Counted from the stretch's first letter, positions 31,070-45,700 are shown. The stretch: 64,000 nucleotides of DNA from Metridium senile (GCA_949775045.1 OX459098.1:12248741-12312740); one strand, 5' to 3'. The notes: generated from the letters alone by a model not told the origin. Numbers and translations are program-made.

Positions 31070-34000
31070 GACCCTTATGTCAAGAATGCAGCTAAAGATG
31101 ATTATAGATGCAGAAGTGCTTACAAACTACTGGAGCTGAACAACAAGTTCCACTTCTTAAAACCTGGAAAAGTTGTGGTAATAAATGTGTTTTTATCAGT
31201 ATAATGTGATATCACAGAGTTTTTGACAACAATAATGTAACACTAAATACTCTAGACTAGTTTCACTTTTCAAGTTCAGTTTCACATGGTATTTTGACAA
31301 AAGGTGTATTTGCACAAATGGATGACTTGTTGTAAATTTTTTTTAAATTCCAGGCAAAGCAAAAAATATTTGCTAAAAAATAGAAAACACATTACTTTGT
31401 ATTTTATTCTCTGAATTGATTGAGGCTTTCGATGTGCAAATGCGCCTTTTGTCAAATAGTAGAGCAGTGCTATAGATAACATAAAACTGAAGTATTGTGT
31501 CAAATTACACAAAGCATTTTTATTTAACAACTGAAAATACAAAATAATAAAACTATTCAATTAAAAAAAATATATATTTTTTATGTCTATTTTAGATTGA
31601 TTGTGGAGCAAGCCCAGGTATATATGCAGACAAGTGTTTACTTTGTATAAAGACAATTGCCAAAGACACACATGTATCATGATAACAACAAAAATATAGT
31701 TATACAAGTGATTATACTTTTTATCTTGTATATGTTTTACCAGGCTCATGGACACAAGTTGCTGTTCAAAAGGTGCATTCACTAGCAGGTGATTTTATGA
31801 AAATTTGTGAATAATTTTTCTCATGTTGATATAATTGCATCTGAGTGTGACGTTTCAGTTGGAAGGCAAAAACAAGTTATCATGAGGGTTTTTTCCTAGT
31901 TGCCCTCGTTATCATAATTGATACCATCATTATCATTGTCAGTATAGACCATAGTCATCATCATCATCATTATTATCGTCAATACCATGCATCATCATCA
32001 TCATTATTATCACCATATCATCATTATATGAGCAAGCTCATATATTAGATCATCTTCAAACAAAATTTATTTGTCATTGTAAAGACTTAAAATGTAAACA
32101 ACCAGAGAAACTCTCTTAGCCTCTATTTAATATATTTGAACCACAATTAAGACCGAGTGAGTTATTACAAAACAAGCGAGGTTTCTGATGGTTGCGATTC
32201 CTCCTCCGCGCAAGGCACGTCGGGAATTCTCGTTGTAACAGTCATTATATTGATCATCATTTGTTCAACCCTTTGTGGGTCGCTGCATGGTATCCAAAAC
32301 GGTGCTCCTTACAGTAGATATGTTGTATTTCTCATTTTGACATCATAATCAACCTCCATCTATCACTGACACTATAACAACTTAGGTATTTTTGTGTTTT
32401 GAAACAGGTACTAGGAATACAAGCAATGGCATGGTCATTGGAATAGATCTCCTTGGTAATTGAGCTATTGAAATCATTTTATATACAGCTATTTTAAATA
32501 AATAAATAACTGGAAACTAGCGAGTAAACTAGTAAAGGCTGGGTTGGTGTTTGATATAAAAGATAGATTATAGATTGACAGAATGAGATTTATAACACTG
32601 TAAAAATTGTTAACTTAACTTTACTGATGTTTCAAGATTTAATTAGCCCTTTGTTGGAGTAAAAAAAAGTTCACTTTTCATAATCACTTTCTCTACCAAC
32701 TTTATTGTCAATTCATCAGTAGAGTACAAGAATTAGCGCTATATAGTAATAATTACTACTACCTATTTCAAAGGTAGAGTACAAACACTATATCCGTGAA
32801 ACAAGTAGTACTAGTTAGTACTAAATAGTTAAGCATAAAATATCACTATTTAGTACTATTTATGTTTCACACTTTTAATGTTTGTATATTATTTGCACTC
32901 TATCATTTAAGGTAGGTATAACCTTTATATCCTCGCTTGTTACTTGCTGATATCTAGATATCCAAGCTATCCCAGGGGCTGTATTGTTGGGCGGCCATGA
33001 CTTTACAGTGACAGGAACACAAGACAAGATATTATCCTTGCTGCCAGAGGAGAGAGCAGACGTTATAATGAGGTAAATTGGTTTAGTACTTAACAAAACG
33101 GCATTGAGTGTTGTGCATTAACAAGTGAAACACACTTTAGTGTATCACTCTTTAATGCACCTTAGGGGGCTTTCATTTAATAGTGTATAGGGGGTCGGCA
33201 ATATTGAGGGGGAGTCACATTATTTCAGGAAGCTATATAGGGGGTTGTTACAAACTTTATGCTGGTTTATTGCTGGGGTTATAGTAAATCTGGACGAAAA
33301 TAGGGGGATGGCGATATTTTTTCCAACCAGGAAAGGGGGGGAGCAGGGGTTGGGTAATATTTGGAAAAGACAACAGGTGATTTTGCCGACCCCCCTATAC
33401 ACTAATAAATGAAAGCCCCCTTAATTCATGCTTTAACTAATAATACACTTAATTCCATGGGTTAATGAGAACCATTCTATATATCATCTCCATGATCATA
33501 CCATAGACCTCTTTACCTCTGTATGCAAATTGCCATTTCAGACCACGCGTCATTCCCTTGAGAATTGTTCTTTAATGATGAACGTGTTATATCATTTACA
33601 TGTGAAAGAAACAATTCCCAAGGGTAGCATCACGTGATCTGAAATGGGACAACAAACAAGGAAGGTAAAGAGGTCTATTATGATTGTTTATGATATTTTA
33701 CTTGCTAGTGACATGGCTCCCAATTCCTCTGGTAATCACTCACTGGATCATCAAGCAATATTGGTGAGTGCCATATTCATTAATGCAAATAATAATACTA
33801 ATTGATGGTCATGTTGATGATATTAAAATAATGATGATAGTAATAGTTCTGTATCAGCAAATGATGATAATCTTTATGATGATTGTGGTAATAAATTATG
33901 ATAGAGCAATTTTCGTATGACTGTGAAAAAGGCACGGTCACCGCACGGCACAGATACGGCAGAAAATTCAAACGTTTTTATAGAAACCACGGCAATGACG

Positions 34001-35186
34001 CAGTCACGGCACTGCACGTCTGTTTCACAGTCATACGAAAACCGCTCTAATGATTATAATTATGGTAATAAATAATAATGATGACAATGATAAAGTGCAC
34101 TAAACCTATGTAAAAATAGTACTAATTAGAGCTGTTCTCATTAACCTGTGAAAGACTCTTTAGAGTATTACACCTGATGTTCTTTTGTTGGTATTTGACT
34201 AATATCACACTTTAACTAAATAAAAAATAGGGGTTAATCATGAGAACTGCTCTAAACATAAGCAACAAAGGATTTAGTTTGAATAAGTACAATTTATTGT
34301 TCACAAGCTCTCTAATGATAATAACTTTGTACATGCTGAATCTGTTAGGAATTGTCGGAGTCTGTCTACAATTTTGGCATGAATGTATTGACAAATGGAG
34401 GGACATTTGTGTGCAAGCTTTGGGATGGCAAAGGAACACAAGGTAAGGTGTTGAGGGCAGTTATGTAATGTTTATAAATATGAGGAGTTTTTTGAAAAAA
34501 TAATTTGCTTGGCATCTAAATAAAGGAAAGCTTAATCACGCCACATGTCTAGAGCACAAATATTCAAACCATGATCTTAAAAAGGCTTTGCTTTTTACAG
34601 AACTAAAACATTAAAATCATGAAATAAAAAAAATAGTTGCTAACTACCGGTAGTAGTTGTCATTTAGTGACTATTTTAATACTCAGTATTACTTGGGCAA
34701 ACATCAAATACAATGGAAATAATACCTCATTGCAACTTAACTTGTCTTTGGTAGGACTAATAGTTACTAAAAAAGAACAATATAATTTACACATTTTATT
34801 TCATGGATATATTTTTTTTGCTTCATAATTTCTACAAACTCAGCCATTCCAATAGCAAGTTTGAAATGTTTTTCTCTGCTGCAAATCAAAACAAATATTC
34901 AGTTGGTGCCTTTTTCATTTTTGATTGGCGACAGCAAAACATGTCTTAGAATGTCTTAGTTTGCAGAATACGTCAAACTACAGTAAGGGTACGTTTTCTC
35001 CCATTTGTTGTCATGTTTCATTTGAATCTTAGAGCCGAGGCTGTAATGTTAATGTTGTTGTTTTTTTTGTCAGATTTCATGCAGTCTGCACAAGCTCATT
35101 TTAAGACAGTGAAGAAGTACAAACCAAAAGCAAGCAGAAAAGAATCAGCAGAGATCTACATATATGCCGATGGCTTCAAAACATGA
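31070..35186 (+). CDS. MRM2: MRM2/FTSJ2, mitochondrial rRNA 2'-O-methyltransferase (5' exon missing)
   Basis: RrmJ/FtsJ-family enzyme that 2'-O-methylates a uridine in the large mitochondrial rRNA, using SAM. Eight exons resolved: 31070-31177, 31596-31617, 31744-31788, 32408-32455, 32958-33072, 33709-33763, 34349-34442 and 35074-35186. Phases chain and give 199 residues starting DPYVKNAAKDDYRCRSAYK. SAM motif IDCGASPG is on a 22-base microexon plus its neighbour. The K-D-K-E catalytic tetrad is intact: Lys in RSAYKLLE, Asp in DVIMSDMAPNSSG, Lys in GGTFVCKLW, Glu in SRKESAEIYI. The protein ends ADGFKT at a TGA. The N-terminal targeting sequence is not found. The exon at 32958 uses the AG before ATATCC rather than the one 18 bp later, because it restores the conserved DIQAIPGA stretch. 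Expected in the mitochondrial matrix. Confidence 0.93.
33163..33424. mobile_element. foldback MITE (TTAGGGGGCTTTCAT)
   Basis: TTAGGGGGCTTTCATTTA and GTGTATAGGGGGTCGGCAA at the left pair with TTGCCGACCCCCCTATACAC and ATGAAAGCCCCCTTAA at the right. TTAA at both ends may be the target site. It lies in MRM2 intron 5. A rearranged relative is at 22361-22605. Confidence 0.9.
33502..33682. mobile_element. foldback element (CATAGACCTCTTTACC)
   Basis: CATAGACCTCTTTACC pairs with GGTAAAGAGGTCTATTATG, and inner CATTTCAGACCACG pairs with CACGTGATCTGAAATG. It lies in MRM2 intron 5. Confidence 0.85.
33902..34049. mobile_element. foldback element (TAGAGCAATTTTCGTATGAC)
   Basis: TTTTCGTATGACTGTGAAA pairs with TTTCACAGTCATACGAAAA; the outer TAGAGC and GCTCTA also pair. 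The interior is rich in CACGGCA. It lies in MRM2 intron 6. Confidence 0.88.
34128..34254. mobile_element. foldback element (TAGAGCTGTTCTCATTAACC)
   Basis: TAGAGCTGTTCTCATTAACC mirrors GGTTAATCATGAGAACTGCTCTA. The GGAGCTGTTCTCATTAACCC stretch at 8435 is a solitary fragment of the same family. Confidence 0.8.
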
Positions 35187-36772
35187 TTGAAAATTAAATT
35201 TTTGGAAGTGATTTTTATTAAACATTTAAGTACCAATTCTCATGTTTTGGTGTGGGTTTTCTCATATTTAAAAACTAAACTTTAAAGCAATATCTATACA
35301 GTGGAACCCCGTTAAGCGGGTAAATTTTATAGAAAATGTATGGGCATGCATTTTGTTCGATCAAAAAAACTGGATGCAATAACAGGGTGGCAGTATTAAG
35401 CGGGTGGCCGTAAGGCAGGATTTTGATTTGCTGTAGTGAAATTCTAAAACATATATTACACAATGACAATGAACCACGACTATTAAAAGAAAACAACACA
35501 TGAATTATTGTATCAGTATGTATTTTTATTATTGAACTTGAACAAGAGTGATACTATAACATACCCTTCCCTAATAGAGAGAAGTTTGCCTCATTTCTTC
35601 CCCTGGTATAGGCTAAGAGGTTGTTCTTATGGTGATAGTACATCCCCTCCCCCATCAGGAGAAGTTTGTCCTTAGTATTTATGAACCAACATGTATTTCA
35701 GTGAAGATAAAATTCTCATTTGAGAGGTTGGTGCTGGGCTGATATTGGATTAACTCTACAGGTTTTATTAAGAGTTAAACCAGAATTAGCTCTATAGGTT
35801 TCATGAAGAGTTAAACCAGGATTAGCACTAACCCAGGATTAACTCTATAACTTTTCTTAAGAGTTAAACCAGGATTAGCACTAACCCAGGATAAATTCTA
35901 TAGTTTTTTTTAAGAGTTAAACCAGGATTAGCACTAACCCAGTATTAACTCTATAGGTTTTGTAAGAGTTAAACCAGGATTAGCACTAACCTAGCATTAA
36001 GTTTATAGCTTTTAGGAAAATATAAGCTGTCTGATAATCACGCTACCAAGTCGTGGGCTTTAATGGCTTAAGTTAATCTCTGTTGATAGTGAAATAAAAC
36101 TTCTGTAAATGAGTGAAACTATATAATAAGATTTTCATAATTGTGCTGTTAACATGCCATATCAATTTTCTCTATACATTACTTGTCCATTTATTCAATT
36201 TTATTAACTCCCGTTACACTAGCCTACAACCATTTCAGTGAAAAGCTGACATTGGGATTCCTGCATTATTACGTTACAAAACTTTCCTCCAGTCTCTCCT
36301 CTCTTATATTATTATATTTTGCACCTCTCCTACGTTTTACGTACACAACCAAAACACAATGCAATTATCTCTGAACAACTTTTCATCCTCAATTATGATC
36401 TGACCACAGCAACAGAGTGACCTACGTTAGTTATATTCACAGTCTGAATTTTAATGATGAACACTTATACTAGCCTTCTCATGTTATAAGAGAGTCAACT
36501 GGTACTCAGTCTTTTTCAATTGGATTACACACAGGAAACCCAGCTCAAAACTAAAGCCAAAGTCAAAGAAATTATGATATGGAGTTTTGACGAGATATTC
36601 TACTTGATAGATTAATTAAAACCAACAGAGAAGTACATTGGCTTTAAAAGTCATTAATTTATGGATTCTTTCCCCCACCATGCCTAGTTGCTATCTTAAT
36701 TAGAAATAATCTTTATCTGTGTAATATTACAATAATTTTGAAAATAAAAATTAATGTGGAATTTCCCACTTA
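35187..36772. other. intergenic region between MRM2 and the RRBP1-like gene (convergent)
   Basis: Two stop codons face each other across 1.6 kb. The region contains a truncated Tigger-like MITE starting TACAGTGGAACCCC at 35297 and a minisatellite at 35740-36010. No gene is supported. Confidence 0.6.
35740..36010 (+). repeat. minisatellite related to the 25740-26240 array
   Basis: About five diverged units with GAGTTAAACCAGGATTAGCA and CTAACCCAGGATTAACTCTA share motifs with the BAZ1A-intron array 9.5 kb away. Confidence 0.88.
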
Positions 36773-39700
36773 TTAAACAGACGATACTTTATTTTCTTCT
36801 GCAGTTTTAGCTGCCGCTGCCTGGAAGAAAAACAAATAAAATATTTAGAAAGTTTTATGACATGCAGTGGATGGGTGATGTTGTTTAGTGTAAGACTAAG
36901 TACTTATTGACTGAGTGGGAGGGCCGTACGGGAAAATATTTGGCTCGCGGGCATGGCATATGGACTGAGCGCAGCGAGGTCCGTACAAATGACCAAGAGC
37001 CAAATATTTTTCCATACGGCCCGACCTAACTCAGTCAATAAGTTTTTTAGCATATGACCCGTATATTTTGCCCGGCAAGCGCCATTTTTTTCGTAATGTT
37101 TTGAGTAGCTGGTGGAAAAAGCCGTACTGACACCATCACATGACTTCTTTCCGAAGGTTTTCTTAAGAGCGCACACCGGGCAAAATGATAAAAATCCTTA
37201 TCCTTCTTTCTTTGAAGTTGACTGGATTGTCTTCCCTGTAGGGTTGACAGATAACAGTGCGAATCAAAATGCTGTGGTCACCTAGAAATATTTTAGAAAT
37301 TGTTTATTATTCTTTGAACAACTCAGAAACAACTTTATCACTGCCAGAAGTTTGACTGATGTGTAGTATGATAAACTTTTAGAATTGTTTGCGAGTTGTT
37401 CAACTAACAATAAACGATTTCTAAAATATTTCTGGGTGCCCACGGTTTTTTGATTCACACTGTAATTCCAGAAATGAAAGTGAATTCGTTTAACACATTT
37501 TAACATGCTAATGAGCTGAGTAAAATAACATGCTAATGAGCTTTGCACTGGGGGCATACACAATTTATGACAAATTAGCTTACATAAATATGGCAAAATC
37601 TTTTTAAACATTGTTTCTTTATTTTATCCATAATGGCCACAAGCTCATTGGCATGTTATTTTACTCCTTAGCATGTTATGTGAAATCAGTCTAATGTTTG
37701 TACTCCATAATTGTTATTGTTCACAAATAAACGAGAGTTGAAATGAATTAGTTTTATATCAATTGTAGTAATGAAATTATTAAAATGGTAACTCATGCTA
37801 TTATCATTGTAACTATACAAAATTCAATGATTTTTGCAATGTGCATTTAATTTAAACAATTTTTGGTAATTCAATGTGCTTTAAAGATTTTAAAAACATA
37901 CACCAAATAGTTAACAAATAACACATTTATAAAATCAACATCAATAGTTAATATACGGTTATTCAAATGTTACCAATAAACATTTTAATAATCATCAAAT
38001 TTAGAAGTTGTGTTAAAAAATTTGTCAGCAAAATTTCTAGCAATGGCTTTTAAATTTTAAACATCATGTTAACAATAAAATAAAAAATAAAATAATTAAC
38101 AAAACCACCATTGTCTCATTGAAGTGCAACCCCCCAAGTTTGATGTCTCATTTCCAAACACATTTTTAGCATTTTGTCGGCCTTCAATCAGAATACTGGG
38201 AACAAGTTTGACTGAGTGATCCAGTGATTAGTCGATCAATCACTGAATAACGTTAAATGACATTCCCTTTCCCCTGCTACTTAAGGCTACCTTTTCAACT
38301 GTGCAGGATAGGAATGCCACTTCTAGCAGGGAATAAGATTTACCGTTCGATTTACTGTTATTCCTCAATTGGCTGATCAAGTGCCATTTTGGACCACACG
38401 GACAAACCCGTTCCTAGTATTTTGATTGATGGCAGACAAAATGCTAGTTTGCAAATAAGATATCAAACTTGGGGGGTCACACTTCAAGGTAACTTTATTA
38501 GTTGTGGTAAATAAGAGTGGAATACTACTTACTGCTACAGTATGATGTATGTTAATGTTTAGTGGGCTTGACAGGACTAGTGGCAGTCTAATAATAAAAG
38601 CATGTATGAATTCAGCAATAAGCCTATCAAAACCACTATCTCAACCACAAACCAATAACTGACAGACATTGCACAAGTTGAATTATATTTCAGAGTAATT
38701 TTCATGTCTTCTTCAGGTTTAATCTTCTTTTTCTTAAGCCAATTAAATGCTGACAAAAAATTTAACCATTTTTTTTCCTTCATCCTTTTTTATTATCAAT
38801 ATTTTCTGTCCATGTTTTCTTTATAGCACCCCAAATTAATGTTTCTTCCTTAAACCAGAGAAGACATTACTAATAATAACATGTTTTATGTTTTTTTTTT
38901 GTTTCAATATGTTATTATGTAAATCCTTGTACATTTTATTTTTTTCTGTACTTCATGCAATTTTCTTGTCCATTGGTCCGAAAAATTGCTTGTTATTTTG
39001 TTTTAACCATCCAGGCATTCCTCATCGCTCGCAGAAAGATGCGCCAAACAATGCCTGCAAATGTCCTTAAATGAAGTTTTTAAATTTACTCTGATCAACT
39101 CCCATGTGCAACTCACAGCTGCCATGTCTGCGTTATTATTCAATTTGCAAATCACTGCAATATATGTACAAGATAGTGGCTTTGAAAAGCTAAGCAAAAT
39201 TAGCAAATAAATATCATTATGAATGACATAAAAGTGCAAAACAAAAGTATTTATACATGCATAAACAAAGGAATTAAAATATATAATAAGTAATGTAAAA
39301 TATTGATATTTTCAATGTCTTAATCCATTTAATAAACATTTGTTTACAGATCATTGAAAGATTGACAAAAGAAGTCTGTTTTTATAATATCAAGTTTGAA
39401 TCCTCTTTATATTTAAACATTTAATTTGTTTTTCAATATTAAACTCAATGTTCAAGTTTTAACATTTAACAACTAATATATCAGTAATATTGATTTTATT
39501 TGAGTTCATTTTCAAAGTTGTCTATATATTGTATTTATACTTACATCAGCCATTGCTTCTGCTACATCTTTCTCAATTTGCTGTGATCTTGTCATGTCCT
39601 ATTTGAAAGAAACAATATTAACTTACACTTAATGTATATTTATTTGTAGAAAATAAGGTGTTTAGATTTGGTGTTACTTTTATTCAAACGTTTTTGACTA

Positions 39701-42700
39701 GATAGTCATCATCAGGAAATGGTAATTAAATCAAATTATCTTGTTTTAAAGGTTCATGTAATTCCCAAAGGAAAAAGCTTTGCCATGTACATATTATTTT
39801 ATATTTATTGATTTACTTATTGATTTAATTGTTTAATTAATTATTTGTTTATTTAGAGTACAAACATTAAAAGTGTAGTACTAAATGATGTACTAAGTAC
39901 TAATTCTACTATTTTCTATTGTATAACTAGGACTATTTAGTGCTACATGTTTCATAGGTATATTATTTGAACTCTATTTATTTATTTCTCTTAATTATGT
40001 TTATATTTGTCTTTTTGAACAGCAAGACTGATTCATAAAAAATAATAATTAATAAAATATACCACAAATACCACAAATGTACCACAAATGCTAAATTAAA
40101 GTTACAGTACTATTACATGTATTTATAGCAAATTAGTGTGTTAAGGTTTCACTCTTATGGTTCTTTATTCTCTTTTTATGAAGTTAACTTAATGCACACT
40201 GAGTTATAGTTTGGAATTCTAATTAATAATAATAAACTTACAGTTTCTTTGGCTTTCTTAAGCTGTGCTTTTAATTCTTCAATTTCACTCTTGTAAGCTT
40301 GAACTTGCTTTGCCTGCAATCAAATTTGTTGTATTTAAATTTATACCAATACAGTTATCTACCACTGCTGTACTATTTGACAACAGGCTAAACCTTGATT
40401 TATTGCTATAACACATTTGACTTTACTCTGAATCAAGGAGGGGGTGCTATAGCTAACATGAAACTGGTCTATTACAGTAATTGTAATTTTGTTTATATTT
40501 ACTGCTAACATAGAAAGGTATATGAAGAGTAACCAAAAAAAAGAAGGAATTTATAGACATGGCAACTTGAAGGACATGAACGAACCATGTACCATGAACC
40601 ATGTACCTGGTGATCTATCCTTGAATGTTCCTGCCATAGGGCTAAATAATAACTAACAAACACTTGTAATTTCCTTTTTTTTTTCTATTTTAATTAGAGG
40701 GGAGGTGCCTCGCATGGGTACTCACGTCACGTTCGCACTTCCCCCTTGGTTTTTCTACATTTTTTTGTTCTTTTTCAGTTAACATTAACTTATTTTGTAA
40801 TTATTCTTAAATGTAGATTGCCAATAAAGCTGTTAAAAAAAAAAAAAAAATGACATGAAAAACAAAAATAAATAAAAATAAAATAAATTAAAAAACCTTG
40901 AATGCCAGCATGTAATATTGGTTATCTATGTAGTATATAAAAAACGAGCAGCAGTGTTTTATCAAGGATAAAAACCCGAGCGCAGCGAATGTTTTTGATC
41001 CTTGATAAAACACGTGCTGCGAGTTTTTTATATAGCTTAAAAAACTCCAACACTTATTCAAAACTTAATTATAAAAGTTTCTTGAAGAAAAGTCCAATTT
41101 GGAGACAAACTTTATTTGCAAGGTACACTGCGCATTCTCATATCACACCATGCACCATTAAGCACCACATTTGGCATCCCACATTTGAGAAAGGTCATGT
41201 ATAATATAGTAGGAGCTTGATAGCATTGTTTCGGGTGATGCCTCTAGTAAAGGTCAATGATGAGAGAGGTATAAAGGTCATGCATGTGACCAAATTGGAA
41301 AGCCCCGATTGGACTAATAGCTCATGAATTATTAATGAGTTTTTTAAATCATAATAATGAATTATGGATTGTGTTGCCCAGGACAAACTAATGAAGTCAA
41401 ATACTCTAACTATTGTTTCTTAACTAGTACCTCTTCCTTCTCTGCAAGTTTACTCTCTTTATCTTTCTGTGAAGTGAATTGAAGCAATATTGTCAGACAG
41501 AAAAACATTGTATCTTTACACAAAACAAAGACTTTACAATACCACCACTTGCATCACGACAGTCCTGCCAGACAAACGTTTTGATTGGGAATTTTGCTTT
41601 AACAGCAGCATTTTTACCAATTTCCAATTCAATTTAATTTCTCCCCAAAGTATGTAATATGTGCTATCATAAAATGGTGAATAAAATGAATACAGAAGTG
41701 ACAAGGAGTATTTTGTAGTCATGAATATTACAAGACAGTGATAAATGTCAATGAAAATGTTTTTTGATGAATACGTACAAATGAGACTGCTATTAGCAAT
41801 AAACATTAATGCAGAAAGCGCTGCAAGTACAAATTGGTACAGCAAAGTTGCAAGCACAGAAGCAAAAATAATAGATTATCGCAGGTAATCCACAATGTTA
41901 GTAATGCATATTGCAGCATTAATTATTATATAAGCCTGAGAAAACCAACGTTCTTTCGCTCCTCTTTCCCTGCAAAACTTTTGTGGGGCCAGAGAGGAGC
42001 GACAGAACATCTGCTTTATCAGACTATTATTATATATACCAGTCAGTGAGTATTTTCTGGTATTCAGGGTTTGTTTCCAGGGAAAATTAACTATATAATA
42101 TTATCCCTAACCAGAAGCTGATATATATTTATCCCTAAAAGTCCCAAGATTATTTATTGTACTGGTACTGCCATAAACTGGGGATTGAAACGTGTAACAT
42201 AAGCCATGCTCCAGAATATTCAGGTGTGAAAATTATCTATTTAGCAGTTCCTGACCATACTTGGTGTCAAAAACTTGATTCAAAATAGCCACAAATCAAT
42301 GGATTTTTAGAGATTTTGAAGCAAATGGATGTGACTTATTGGGTGAATTTTTTCCCTGAGAATAAGTTGAATATTCCAGAGCTTGGGACACAAGAAATCT
42401 GCTGCAATTCATCCCCAAGGGGAATCACTCTCAATTTTTAAAAGTTTAAATGTAGTTAGTTTTCAGGTTATTTTTTAAATGTTCCAAACCATTTTGGCAA
42501 CAAAGTTTAAAGTAGTTAGTATACACACACACATAAAGGTCCATACAATTAAAACAAATGTAGTTAGTTTTCAGGTTATTTTTTAAATGTTCCAAACCAT
42601 TTTGGCAACAAAGTTTAAAGTAGTTAGTATACACACACACATAAAGGTCCATACAATTAAAACAATGTTTAATACAAAATTAATTATTAAGGATTAGTTT

Positions 42701-45700
42701 TTACACAAAAGGTTTTCACCACAAGTAGGTTCAAACTGTTTGTTCTCATGCTAGCACTAGTCATGCTAGCGAGTAGTAGTTAGTTTTTACACACACATGG
42801 TTTTCACCATAAGTAGGTTCAAACTGTTTGTTCTCATGCTAGCACAAGTCATCCTAGCGAGTAGTAGTTAGTTTTTACACAAAAGGTTTTCACCACAAGT
42901 AGGTTCAAACTGTTTGTTCTCATGCTAGCACAAGTCATGCTAGCGAGTAGTAGTTAGTTTTTACACACACATGGTTTTCACCATAAGTAGGTTCAAACTG
43001 TTTGTTCTCATGCTAGCACAAGTCATGCTAGCGAGTGGTAGTTAGTTTTCACACACATGGTAATTAAGAGAGGAAGTCGTACAAACCTTTGAACCATGTG
43101 TAAGTTTGCTAAACGCCCCTTTGATTCCCTTCTTTTTCTTCTCGGGGCTACCAGAGTTTTCACTGTTTATTGACTCCTAGTTTCAGTTTTAAAATGGTCA
43201 TTAATTAATGGTTAACTATAACAACTCTTTTAACACTTAACATTTAAAAAGGTTTAATGAGAAAGAAAGAAACACAAAACAGTCACTAAGAATAGAAACT
43301 CATTTTAGTGTTTCTTTATTGTCTCATGAGATTATTCCTAAAGCACATACTGAACTTATATAAGGCCTTATATTAGTTAATCGTTTTACAATTAGTTTTA
43401 GATTAAACATACAACATGCAATTCACCACAAATATTTGTAGAGACTTGTAGTATAGTCATCTTTCAGTATTTTATTTTAAGTGATTTAGAACCCTTCACC
43501 AGAAAGTTATTTAATACCATTTTGACTTTACCAATATATATTTACTGCTGATATTCAGTTGCAGTTAGAAGTATTTACCCATGAATAATAATTGACAATA
43601 TTTAGTAGCAATATATACCCATGAATATAATTAACTGACGATATCTAGTTACAATATACCCACAAATATTAACTGACGATATCTAGTTACAATATACCCA
43701 CAAATATTAACTGACGATATCTAGTTACATTATACCCACAAATATTAACTGACGATATGTATAATTAGTTACAATATACCCACAAATATTATCTGACAAT
43801 ATTTAGTTACAATATACCCACAAATATTTACTGCTGATTAAGGTGCAAATTACCACTTAATACCCAAGAAAATTAGGTACTATTATGATCATGGCATGTT
43901 ATCAGGTGTTATTTTAATACCAAGATTCTAGCTTAATGCTTTGCTTAATAGGCATGCATGCTTTTTTAACCAAGAATTCAGTAAGATTTATGAAAGGAGT
44001 GAAATAAATACAAAATAATTAAAATATATGTATAAATACAAAATAAAAGCATGCTATTATTGAAAAATAATAAGCACAGAAAACAACATTATAGCAAATC
44101 CACAATGTGCATGTACATATTATAAACTTTGTGAATGAATTAATGCATGGTGAATGATCAAGACAACACCAGTGCACATGACATGCTTTTTATGTAAACT
44201 ACAAGACACAACCATTGCACAACCATTGTCTAGTGATTGATAGTAAATTGTACATGCATTTGAAGTTTCTGGTATATGTTATGAAAGTTAGAATAGTCAA
44301 TTTTGTGTATGTTTTCATATATATGCCATCCTCATGCACATAAAAATAATAGTTTCAAAAAATATCCATTATTCCCATAAGCAAGAAAGTTGTAATTCCA
44401 AGAGGGGAGAGCGAAGAATGGAAAGGAGAAAGAGGGGAAGTGAAATACATATTTTCTGCTATTGCAAATATGGATATTTTTGAAACTACACAATAATATG
44501 AAAAGAGAAGAAAGATTTAATAACTAAAAAAAAAAAATGAATAAATTAACAAAAATCATAAGAAATAAATGAATACAATGTTAATAGTATAAAAATGAAA
44601 ATAACCAATAATTAAAAAAAACAATGGTATAGAAATATATTATTGATAAATGAATGGATAAAAATCAATAACAATAATAAAACAAAAACAATAGAAAAAT
44701 AAAATCTTATTAAAATCAATGATTTTTCATAAGGATAGAGACCCTACCTGGGACTTTCCAATGTCATTGTTAGCTTTTGCCAGAGCCTCTTCTAAAGTAG
44801 CGATTTTTTTCTTGAAGTCTTCGCCAATCTCTTGATTTCTTTTAATCTCTTCTCGTAACGATTTCACCTCACTGTCACGTGTTGTAAGTTGACTTTGTAC
44901 GTCACTTAACTCTTTCACCGTCCCCGTCAACTCCTCCTGCACTGACTCATACTTTTTGTAAGATTCGCACATCTTTTTTTCATTTTCTCGTGATTGTAAA
45001 AGTTCTTTTTCTAATTTAGAAATATCGCTAGAATTGGAGAGCTCTTTTTCCAGCGATGACAGCTTTGTCTTGGCACTAGATTCATTTTGCTTTGCTGCTG
45101 CTATTTCCTTTTCTAGTGATTTTATTTTTTCTAGATGTGATGACGATAATGATTTTGCTTCTTTGAGATCATGCTCTAAGTTGCCTAACTTTGATTTGGC
45201 CTGAAATTGAAGAATAGCAAGTTATAAATAAATAAATAGATAAATAAATGATAAATATTGATAAATAAAATGATGAATTTAAATACACAAAGAAACTGAA
45301 TAGTAGTGAAATACATGGATAAAATGAACAAAAACAAATTGTAAAGTAACTTACAGAATGTGCATCCTGTAGTGCTGATTCCAATTTCTTCTCCCAACTA
45401 CTAATTTCTGATTCAACATGATTTTCTAGTTTCTTTAGCATGGATTCCTACAACAAACATTGATACAGTAAGCATTGAAACTGCTCAACAATGGCATTAC
45501 TAATAATGTCAATAATAAGAACAACAACAACAAAAATGACATATAATATCACATATAATAATTATGTTTGGACAGGCATGGTTGGGGATGTGTGTTAGTG
45601 ATCGCTGACCCTCAATCATGAGGTTGGCAATATAAAAGGCATGTTAGCAATGAAAACAATGATTTTGACGCTGAAATTTTTTGATGATAATTATGATGTT

